Assembly (NCBI GenBank): GCA_001557505.1
Contig: LSAX01000006.1
Span: 186,001-250,000 of the forward strand
Source: Reticulascus tulasneorum
Lineage: Eukaryota; Ascomycota; Sordariomycetes; Glomerellales; Reticulascaceae
Direction: 5' to 3'
DNA: 64,000 nt
Each line of letters starts with the position of its first letter. Positions within the stretch are counted from its first letter, which is position 1. The translations under genes and the position numbers were made by a program. Under the pieces are notes generated by a model. The model was not told where the DNA came from, did no database searches, and was given only the letters and a program-made list of their open reading frames with translations. This document shows positions 35,644-44,715 of this stretch, one piece after another.

Positions 35644-36864
35644 CTAGAACGCAAGCTTCTGCCCGGCGTTGGCCGTCACCGAAGCCTTGACATTTGCTGA
35701 CCCGAGCTTCAAGTATGTGTATGGGACAGAGGTCAGCGTGCCCAGCGGTGCCGTGTTCTCGCTGCCGCCCAGGTCGACATCATTAACCACAGCAAAGCCA
35801 GTTGTGTCGCTGTCAGCAGAGAATATCGCCTTCTTGCCAGACGTCTCGAAGACGGTCGACTCGACGAGCACCTGTGCGCCCATTCGCGTGTTGATGCCAG
35901 TTTCGCCGATATTGGAGTAGAGGGAGCTGGGGCATGTTAGTACGGCTTCTTGGGAGCTGCAAGGTTGCATTGTCACGTACTTGAAGATATGGCCAGTGCC
36001 GAACCGGAATGATGGACCGCGGCTGTTGATATTGTCGAAGTGGTTGTTGGCATAAGTGACATGGAGATGCCCGGTGTCTTCGGCGCCGTTGGAGTCCGAG
36101 TGGCCGACCAGAGATCCTTTGAACTAGACCCGTCCGTTAAAAAAAAGTGCTTCTCCAATCTGCCAGACACGGACTTACATGATCGTGGAACACCGTGTTG
36201 GAGATCGTTACCCACTCAGCAGCGTGGGTAACATCACAGAGGCCGTCATAAAAATCCTTGCCATTGTCTCTGTCCGCAGAGAGATCGCAGTGGTCAACCC
36301 ACACATTCAGCGACTCCTGGATGGAGATGGCGTCGCCGTTGGCGGCCAAGACCTTTGCAATCTTCATGTTTCGGACGATGACGTTGGATTGCTTGTTGAT
36401 GGTCAAGCCGATGCCAGTCAGGGCTGCGAAGAATCAGCAAACAGGAATCACAGGCCATCCATGGGGGAGCAACTTACAGCTTCCCGCTGCTCCAATGATG
36501 GACTTGTTCGATCCGACCTTGACCTTTGCGGAACCAGTGAGGGCGCCCGCAAGTACAATGACCGCCTTGTCCGCGGACTGCGCTGCAGCGGTGAACTGGG
36601 CCAGTGTCGAGACGGTGGTTGTGGTGCCACCAGCTCCTCCGGTTGTTCTGGACTCGGTCAGCTACAGGCCGTACTGATATTGAAAGGTATTACTTGCCCG
36701 CCGTTCTCCGTGCCGAAGCCGACATCGCAAGCATCCGAGATAGATGCTCGTTTCTCGATGGTCCGCGGGTCGAGAGCCGCGCCATTTTGGACTGAGGGCG
36801 TTGGGGAAGCAATCGCCGCCGATGCCAGAAGGGCGACAGAAGTTGCGATGCTAATGAACTTCAT
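35644..36864 (-). CDS. Secreted pectate lyase, polysaccharide lyase family 1
   Basis: Cleaves de-esterified pectin by Ca2+-dependent beta-elimination in the plant cell wall. Five exons (36864-36698, 36647-36478, 36423-36179, 36123-35981, 35926-35644) encode 335 residues, normal for PL1. Residues 1-19 (MKFISIATSVALLASAAIA) form a signal peptide, followed by a possible Lys-Arg propeptide site (IEKR). Core motifs are GFGTENGG-TTGGAGGTTTTV, NKSIIGAAGS, RNMKI, WVDHCDLSADRDNGKDFYDG with Ca2+-ligand Asp residues, WVTISNTVFHDH and NSRGPSFRFGTGH, where the RGPSFR segment supplies the catalytic Arg. The first intron appears to use a GC donor (GCAAGT); only that splice restores ENGGTTGGAGG. Its reading frame is otherwise intact. 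Confidence 0.93.
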
Positions 36865-38018
36865 CTTGAACTATTGAAATATGGAATCGAGTAAGTGTCT
36901 TGGGAGAAAATAAGGCTTGAGAAGAGAAGTTGCTGTTGAGAAAGGGTAACCATTGTGTGGCTATTCAATTCATTAAGTACCCATTCAGCTCACGTTCGGT
37001 CTCCTCGTCACGATGAATATCAACGGAGTTTGCGAAAATGGCACTTTCATTGCAGGAAGATTCTGTGGGTTACTAGCACCGGGCAAGACCTTGCGAGGTG
37101 TTCTTGGAAAGCATCAGACGGAAACGAACAGAGTGATTTGCACGAATGAGATCGGATGTCTTCATAAGCTATGAACAGACGGCGACACGTGGGCTTACAG
37201 GACACTCCTCGATAAGGAGCCGGGCCCTGTATTCCGAAACACGAAAAATCCATTCAGACGGCGACATACCCGGATGGGAACAATATACAAAGGTGGGGTA
37301 TATCGAAGCCGCAAGGCGAAGCTAGCTAGCCCGTCTCACGTATGAGATGCTCCCAACACCATGCATTGATCCGAGGGTGGAGACTGATCCCTCCAGATTC
37401 ACCACGATTTCCGGGAAGCGTCCTTGCAGCCGCAGGACAGCGCTGCGGGAGATGTTGTACTAGGAGCTCAGATCGACGGCAGTTCCACGCAGTGCAATCT
37501 AATTCTGTGGGGTGCATGTGTCATATTTATAAATTGTAGGCAGTAAATGCCGATGCGGTCGTTGGCGGGAAATTCGAGGGGTCGGATTGAATCCTGGGAG
37601 GCTGCGTCGTCTTGTCTAACGACACTGGAACCCTTCTTGTCTATCCTGGACACGCGTACGGTATTCGCCATCTCAAAAGGGGGTTTGCAAGATATGAGGC
37701 TGATGGCTTTGCATGCTCTCATCATTGCTCTCCTCATTTGCCTTTGACAATGTTGAAGTGGGCCAGCGGCCTAATCTTAACATCGCTATGCATTTCCACG
37801 CGCCAGAGCTGCCCATCTCAAAGGCGTAATGATTATTACATCATCGCCTGCGGAGTTTCAAGATCTGTTCGAGGACCGAATCACGATGATCATCCCAACA
37901 TTCCTGATCGGCAGTGGTATAGATCCACGTATTGGGTTCGTCCGCTTTGGATTGAGCTCGACGTCGATGGTTTGGAGTATTATCTAGCCGTGGTCGGGCT
38001 CTTGTTGATAGGACCCTC
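36865..38018. other. Intergenic, pectate lyase promoter and MFS 3' region
   Basis: About 1.15 kb holding the upstream region of the pectate lyase gene and the tail of the MFS transporter gene. The open frame reading rightward at 37612-38214 is antisense to the transporter's last exon and is not a gene. Confidence 0.5.
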
Positions 38019-39702
38019 TCACACAGACTTCTCTCCGTCGCGGTCTGAGCTCCTTTCATTGGCTGCAGCCGCTTCCTCTGCAAGTCTCGCCTCGTTCTCC
38101 AGCTGCTGTCGTTCCTCCACAGTAAGATCGCTCTTGGCAGATCCGATCTTGATGGTGGCAAACAGGATAAGTGCTAAGCCTGCCAATCCAACAGCCAGCC
38201 AAAACGCCACTTGATAATTTCGTCTAAGCCCGAGATGGGTCGTCCTCCCCACAGCTATGTCGCCCATACCCAGGAAGAAGCTGATTCCCAAGAACAGAAC
38301 GCTGTTGATCAACGCTCCAGCAAGACCTTGACGATGGGCTGGAAGATTTGTCGTGATGAAGAGGTTACTGACGGTGTAGGTGATGTCGATGCCGATCGTC
38401 GAACAGATCATGGCAGGGAAAACATAGGCCCAGTAGCTGGCTCCCTCTGGCATGATGGCGAATAGCAAAGAGCACATGAGAGTGCCCACGCCGGAGATGA
38501 TGAGAAGGATCCTCCCGGGAAGAAGATGCAACGTAAATCCCCCGATAGCAGCAAGTATAAGGCCACCGACTATCATGGGCGCGAACCATACGGCGGTAAG
38601 CAGTGGGGAGGCGTGCATAACAAGTTCCATGCTACGAATATCGGTTAGTGATATCAAAAAGCGAGCCGAGAGTATCGTGACTTACTAGAACGTGGAGTAA
38701 AACAGAAACAGGCCGAAAGCTCCGTACGAGAGGAACAGTGCTAGGACGAGTGTCTTCATGTTCTTTGGTTCGAACAGATCTGCGGGGAGCAGAGGGTTGG
38801 TCGCAATCCACCCTTCCACATAGAATGCAGCACCAACGAAGGCAACCCCGAGAATGAGCGTGACCAGGATTCGCGGGTCTTCCCATCCTTTGGGAGCGTG
38901 TGTGCTGTCCGTGATGGCGTACACGACGAGTACGAGTCCAGGGACAATGGTGGCGACCCCCCACCAATCCATTCGCACGTCACCATGTCGTTTGTCCTTG
39001 TAGTCGCATGGAATGGTGAGCAGGGAGGTCGCGCAGACGAGTGCTAAGACGATGCTTCCTATCCAGAAATACCATCCCCAAGTCAAGAATTCCCCGGCAA
39101 CACCTCCGATGAGGATGCCGGCGAAGAAGCCGATCGGTGCAAATGCTCCATAGAGGGCGAACATGAGGTTCTTTCGTGGACCGGGCCGGTAGATCTTGCC
39201 AAGCAGCATGATACCAGCCGGGAGGAAAGCAGCACATCCGATGCCCTGCAAAGCTCGACAGATGATGAGCATCACGTAGTTTGTGCTGAACCCAGCAATA
39301 AGAGACCAAATGAAGAACCAGATGAGGCCCGCGTTGAAGATGGCGTAGCCGCCATACATGTCGCCGATTCGTCCGAACGGAAGGAGAAGGGACCCGGTCA
39401 CGAGCGAGAAGACGCTCGATGGCCATGTTTGAGAAGCCTGCGGTATCTCGAGCTCAATGGCGAGTGGAGGAAGTATGATGTGAAATCCACTGATGAAATA
39501 TTCCTGGCACCAATTAGCATTGGCTTGACATCAACTCGATCGATTTGTAACTCACAGCCATCAACATTGAAGCAAGCAACGAGAAGCAGAACCCAAACTC
39601 CGACCATCTGGAGGCAAAAGCCGCCGGTCGCTGCCGTCCCAGACGCTCCACATCCAAGTGCAGAGCCCCGCGCTCGGGGTCGTGATCCGAATCTTGGGAC
39701 AT
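38019..39702 (-). CDS. MFS transporter, drug:H+ antiporter-2 type (14 TM)
   Basis: A plasma-membrane efflux carrier of the DHA2 group, 525 residues from three exons (39702-39556, 39503-38686, 38631-38019). The frame shows WPSSVFSLVTGSLLLPFGRIGDMYGG (motif A region), ICRALQGIGCAAFLPAGIMLLGKIY (TM4, motif B/C type), GAFAPIGFFAGILIGG (TM5) and PADLFEPKNMKTL, with about 14 hydrophobic segments and a charged C-terminal tail. It is similar in plan to yeast Atr1/YOR378W-like proteins, whose substrates range from drugs to borate and ammonium. The start at MSQDSDHD is chosen because an in-frame stop precedes it and no earlier ATG is in frame. A TATATA element sits about 80 bp upstream. It is divergent from a Zn2Cys6 regulator, which may control it. 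Confidence 0.88.
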
Positions 39703-39777
39703 TGCTCGTTGCAATGGAAATACCACACTTGTTGGAACTGGAGGTTCATTTTCGACACCTGGAATGTAGTACAATGC

Positions 39778-39786
39778 CTATATATG
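39778..39786 (-). promoter_or_regulatory. TATA-like element of MFS transporter
   Basis: Minus-strand TATATAGG about 80 bp before the transporter's ATG, at a plausible spacing for a fungal core promoter. Confidence 0.5.
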
Positions 39787-40013
39787 CTCGGAGATTCTCG
39801 ATGAGTAGTGGAAACGATTTATAATCGCCTGCCATCGTTGGTGACGGACGTGTAGAAATCTGTGGGTGGAGAGACGATAGTTGCAGGCGCCAAGCCAATC
39901 ACGGATTTGTCAAGCCAGGCCCCCGGTGACGACTTGATGCCTGGTCTGCGTCTTGGCTTCCTCATCTGAATGATTGTCGGGTCCGTGTTCGGGAACTGGT
40001 CCAGACTCTTTTT

Positions 40014-40057
40014 GAACTCCCGAGGGCGTCAGAATGAACTCTCGGGGGCGTCAGAAT
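40014..40057. repeat. Tandem 22-bp duplication in divergent promoter
   Basis: Two adjacent 22-base units (40014-40035 and 40036-40057) differ at only two positions. Each ends in GGGCGTCAGAAT. It sits roughly 310 bp upstream of the transporter start and 510 bp upstream of the regulator start. Confidence 0.85.
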
Positions 40058-40570
40058 GACGGACAAGGGCGCAGGATCCTCCTGTGACTTACAGCCAGTC
40101 GGCACTGAAGATTATGACGACACATGCCGGGACCGGCATACTGAGGACAAGGGTCAATCGAGACCAATCCCCCGGTTTCCTGCACTGACTCACTCGGTAT
40201 TGTAGGCATGTACTACGTAAGTAAAGTACTCTACACTAAGCTTATCGCGGCGCAAATACAAACTTGTGGGGAGCTGGAACAAGCAGAACATGCGTCTTGG
40301 CTTCCTAATCGGATCTAGTCGCACAATCCCGAAAAAGGTCCATGATCCTTAGGTAACTTACCCGATGACAGGCCCCATAATTAAGTCCTGGGTATTCGTA
40401 TCTGACAGTGAGGAATCATCACCCCCATCGTCTCACCCCATGTGCTGTGTGCATTCTCATCGCCATCAAACCTTGAGGATGCAGTGTTGCTCATCAATTT
40501 CAGAGACATCAGCCTCTGCCAAATTACCAATTCGAAGTTTACGTTGAACTTCCGCGGCTCGACCTTCTCC

Positions 40571-42256
40571 ATGGGTTTGTCAGCGCAGATGGATTTCCCC
40601 GGCTTGGCGGCGCCGCCACCAACGAAGGCATGCCACAACTGCCGTCGTCGTCGGCTGAGATGCGACCGATCTTACCCATGCTGCCACAAGTGTACAGCGG
40701 CCGGCCAAGAATGCCTGGGCTACGGCAAGCTATTCAGATGGACCGACAGCGTGGCCAGCCGGGGGAAGCTGGCTGGGAAGACAACCTTTCTGAAGCCCCA
40801 GCCTAGGTGCACCGGCACTGATGTGGATGTCGCTGTGGAATCAAGTCCGGATGGGGATTCACAGCTTGTCCACTGCAAGAGGTCGGTCGAATCGGAGCTA
40901 TCCACCCCATGGGGGCTCGTCGATCCCCTCTTCCAGGATTTGGAATATCCATACAGACATTACTTATCCTATTGTACGCACCCACCCCAGATGGGGATGT
41001 TGACGGGGAAGCTGCTGACAAATTCGCAGTTACCAACAGAGTCTGTAAGGATCTTGTAGCTCATGATCTCCCCGATCGCAACCCGTTCCGCAGCCTCATT
41101 CCCCTGACGAAGGATCATGCCCTTCTCCAGCATATCATCGTAGCTACGTCTGCAGCACACATGTCCAACCTGTCGCGGGCGAAATCAGGTGCATCAGTGT
41201 CAGCTAGTGGCCACGTATTCTATGAATCCGGCGGGGAGCCGGCCCGTCGCGCTCTTCTGGATGCTTTGGTTGCCAAGCAGAAGGCGCTCCGGCTTCTCAA
41301 TGTTGCTCTGCAGGATATCGAATCCGCCTGCAGTGATGTGGTACTGGCCGCGGTGTTATTCTTCATCAATGTGGAGCTCATGGAGTCTGGCAAGCATGGC
41401 TGGAAGGCACATATCGAAGGTGCTGGGAGAATCATGGCGTACCTCCAGCCAGATGGTGCGTCTGACGAATCGTTGCGGGATTATATTCTATCTGATTGCT
41501 TTATGTAAGCGCAATGTTGGGTTTCCTTCGGTTCATGTGTTAATGACACCGTCTAGCTACTACATCTTGGGGTCTGCATTCATGACCCTGGGATCAACGG
41601 CACAGTCGTATTACCAATCAGCACGGATATCAGCAGTGCTTGAGAAAGCCGCCGTCAACAGCTACTTATGCTGTCCTCCAGAGATACTGCAGCTCATGCT
41701 CGCCGCATCCCAGCTCTCCAACGAAACAGCCTCGGATGCTGAATCAGCAGCCTTCGTCGCTCAAGCGGCGTTGTTGCTCATGGAACAGGCCCGGTCCTTT
41801 GATGTCCAAGCTTGGGCCTACAACATACAGCAGCTCTCCTCGTTCAAAGACCTTCAGAGCCGTGTACACGCAGCCTCGGCCCATCGGTCAGCTGCATGCC
41901 TCTATATACTACAAGCCGTCCCATTCGCGTCCATCCTCATTCCTACAACTGCCGAAGAGTTGGTTTCCGAGGTTTTCTACCATCTATCCTGCGTTCCTGA
42001 AGAAGACAATCACTTCAAGGCTACAACCTGGCCCACATTTATCGCTGGCGCTGAAGCGACGGATCCTGCGAAACGAGCATGGGTGCTGGACCGTCTGCAG
42101 GTGTTGGTGGTTAACTGCCCCTGGGGTTTTATTTACACCGCAATGGAGACGTTGCAAGTAATATGGAACTTGGATGATTCCGCCGATCCCGAGAAAACTG
42201 GAATGAGCTGGGTCCAGAAGTTGAAAGCCCCTGACCTCAACTTCTTAATGGTGTGA
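40571..42256 (+). CDS. Zn2Cys6 fungal transcription factor, ACR-2-like
   Basis: A Gal4-type nuclear regulator. Exons 40571-40973, 41030-41504 and 41557-42256 give about 525 residues. The binuclear zinc cluster reads ACHNCRRRRLRCDRSYPCCH followed by KCTAAGQEC, supplying the six-Cys spacing (plus one extra Cys). It continues LGYGKLFRWTDSVASRGKLAG, a stretch I associate with the Neurospora acriflavine-resistance regulator acr-2 and its relatives. The rest is helical and fits the fungal-specific transcription factor middle domain (VLAAVLFFINVELMESGKHGWKAHIEGA). Both ATGs at 40571 and 40589 are possible starts; earlier frame is open but lacks ATG. It is transcribed divergently from an MFS carrier, an arrangement in which the regulator commonly controls the carrier. 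Domain call is firm; the acr-2 link is from memory. Confidence 0.88.
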
Positions 42257-42319
42257 ATGGAGACGAATGCTACAAGGCCGGATTCAACAAGGTGTCCGTT
42301 ATCGAAGAGATGTTATCGG

Positions 42320-43806
42320 CTACAAGGCGGGACCTGCAGCAATTGCGAACTGCCCGCCGCATCCTACAAATGTAATCTTCTTGTCGCCTAGGTCTTTGCT
42401 TCTCACAAGCGTCGGCGTCTTCACGGTGTCAGTTGTGGCAAGCCCAGTTCTGAAATTCTCCGAGAAGCCCCAGGAGTACATCTCGCCCTGATCCAAAACG
42501 GCGATACAGTTGTCGATTCGCGCAGCGACAAAGACAGCTCTGAGGTCTTGAGAAGGGTTGTTAGCCGCATCACCAAGAACATTTGGAATGGTGTACCTAC
42601 TCGGTATAACTGTGGGCACATTCAGAACGCGGGGCCGACCTCTGGAGTCGAGGATAACGCTTTCCTCAGATGCGTCATCTAGTGCCGATCCCGCCTGTCC
42701 ATCGTCGCACCGCCCCCAAACCAAAACCTGTCCATCATCGGTGCAAGCAAGGGAATGATGCAGACCGCCTGCAACGTGGCTGATTGTGTAGCCTTCCAAA
42801 TGCCTCACCTCGGTGGGAGATATGACTGTGGTGAAGCCAGTACCCTCACGGGTGGAAATCCCACATTGTCCAAAGTTGTTCAGGCCAAATGCCCAGACTC
42901 GACCTGCCGTGTCGATGGCAAAGCTGTGGTGGGATCCAGCAAAGATCTCCTTGATGTTTGCGTTTTTTGGAAAGGCGACTTTCTGCGGAGTCAGTGTGTC
43001 GTGCCGTCCATGCCGTCGAGTCAGAATCCGACGACCGAGTTCATTTTGCTCCCCTGCGCCCCATCCAAAGACGCTACCATCGTTGGTAAGAGCGAGAACA
43101 TGGCCCGATCCTCCTTCGAGTCGTTTGACGTCTGAGAGTCCCGGTATGAGAACAGGCTGGGTTTCTTTCGACCCTGGTTCCTTTCCGGGAAGGAATCCGA
43201 ATCGTCCATCGCTTGCCTAGATACGATGAGCATCTTAACGAAAGGAGAGGGGAAAGATGGAAAGCTTACACCAAATGAACCCCAACCATATACCAATCCT
43301 TCGCTTGTAAGCACGAAACAAGCACTGTCAGTCGCTGTGACTTGTACGACGTCTATGTCGTCCTCAAACGCAACAGCAGTGGGCGTGCTCTCATGTGGAT
43401 TAAGCTGCCATGCGTCTGGATTATCATCATCGTCGTCTGGAAGCTCGACGGCGGGAGTTTCTCGTCCCAGAGCGCCGTCATCATTGACGCCCCATGTCAA
43501 GACCTTGCCATCATGGGTGAGAGCGATGCAGTGCATGCCCCCAACAGCAACTTGGACCACGCCAACAATGCCAACATCCAGAAGGTGATTGAGTCGCGGG
43601 CGAGGTGCCGAAGTAGGACGCTTGCCGCTTGGACCTAAGCCCAGCTCACTATTCTCCCCGCTACCGATTACGAAAATATTTAATCTGGTGGTTGGTCTGG
43701 AAAGCTGCTTTGCGGCGGTTGGGCCTGGGTTCTTCTTCGGTTTGCCACCAGTGTTGACGGCGGCGGCGGCCGTGGGGCGCTTTGGGCGTGTTGGCAACGC
43801 TGACAT
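42320..43806 (-). CDS. RCC1-family regulator (Ran guanine-nucleotide exchange factor)
   Basis: A seven-bladed RCC1 propeller protein, probably the chromatin-bound exchange factor for Ran (Srm1/Pim1/RCC1). Three exons (43806-43270, 43216-42601, 42546-42320) encode 459 residues. Repeats are clear: GSGENSELGLGP, VAVGGMHCIALTHDGKVLTW, VYGWGSFG-ASDGRFGF, GGSGHVLALTNDGSVFGWGA, AGSHHSFAIDTAGRVWAFGL, VAGGLHHSLACTDDGQVLVW, VAARIDNCIAVLDQGEMYSW and FVGCGGQFAI. A basic Lys/Arg/Pro-rich N-terminus (about 50 residues) could bind DNA or serve as an NLS. The second intron (42600-42547) has a GTAGGT donor and CTAAC branch site and restores IPNLRAVFVAA. The start is the first in-frame ATG. Its stop codon lies only 63 bases from the stop of the convergent Zn2Cys6 gene. 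Confidence 0.92.
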
Positions 43807-44715
43807 CGTTGGCTCGGTTTGCCGTTCAGTGGAATTTCGGATTGGAAGATGCACTCATGAACGAGATGAGGCTTTCATAAGGAGGACCTCTATATAGCAG
43901 GAAATGGTTGAATTAAATAGTAGATAGATGTCTGTCTACTTACTAGGCTCATGACAAATGCAGAGTCCCAGGCTGCCATAGGCAGCATTGGCGTGTTGCC
44001 ATTGTCCAATCACGGCACCCATTGGAATACTAGGTGGGATGGCTGCCAAAAAAAAAAAATGGCGGCTTTCTGTGCAGTAAGCAATAATGGACTTGTCCAA
44101 CCGGCAGGCAGACTACTAGATATGCATCGAAGTTTTGGCAAGACAATTACAGTTTGATGCCATGTGGATGTCTTATTGTTCCTCGAGACCTTGCTAGTTT
44201 GACCAAATTGACGTCGGTCAATTTGCGACATGCGAAAAGGTTTATGCTCGATATGGCTCTGGAGCGTGTCCGGCTGTGTCACTCGCCTCGCCCACCGAAG
44301 ATGGCCACCTTCTCGCCATCCGTGGCGAGAGTTCCTGTGAAGCGCGAAAAGGCCGAAAAGTCCTGCGGCCGCTTGGCTGGCAATCCGTCTTCGAGATCGA
44401 ATCCTACCATGACGTACATTGATCCAATCGTAACATACTGTAGTATTGACCAAAGTTACCACATTTGATCATCTTGCAAAAGCAAATTTGTCCGAGAAAC
44501 GTAAAACGAACAGTGAAGGATCGCTGCATCTTACATTTCAACGAGCGTTTGTCCAAACGGCTTGATCACATGAGCCAATATGGAATATGTTCAGCTCTCC
44601 AATCAGAATGAGCTAGGAAAACGTCGCAAGGCTGTCGGTTTTAATTCCACACGAGTTGGAACCCCGACTCACCCAGATCAAAGCCAGACATCAAACTCTC
44701 GTCTTCCCACATATA
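43807..44715. other. Intergenic, divergent RCC1 / STAND-like gene
   Basis: About 900 bp between two divergent starts. A TATATAG element at about 43890-43897 serves the RCC1 gene, and two short upstream ORFs follow it (43855-43878 and 43826-43858, minus strand). No other gene seen. Confidence 0.5.
43890..43897 (-). promoter_or_regulatory. TATA-like element of RCC1 gene
   Basis: Minus-strand TATATAG, about 85 bp before the RCC1 start codon. Confidence 0.4.

Larger units (their letters stand above)
39703..40570. promoter_or_regulatory. Divergent promoter between MFS transporter and Zn2Cys6 regulator
   Basis: An 868-bp shared upstream region. It carries a TATA-like element for the transporter at 39778-39786, a 22-bp near-perfect tandem duplication at 40014-40057, and a 16-bp exact direct repeat at 39947-39962 and 40291-40306. 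The duplicated unit contains CGG/CGAG triplets that could serve as zinc-cluster half-sites. Confidence 0.55.

Noticed and set aside
36179..36877. 232-codon plus-strand frame
   Set aside because: Antisense to the pectate lyase and interrupted by that gene's intron positions; no family resemblance.
37612..38214. 200-codon plus-strand frame
   Set aside because: Overlaps the last exon of the MFS transporter in antisense and has no recognisable domain.
40442..40570. Extension of the Zn2Cys6 protein upstream of MGLSAQ
   Set aside because: The frame is open but contains no ATG before 40571, so it is leader sequence.
44380..44410. tRNA B-box-like GATCGAATCC
   Set aside because: No matching A box or cloverleaf could be built around it; likewise GGTTCGAG near 60957 lies within a DUF1996 exon.
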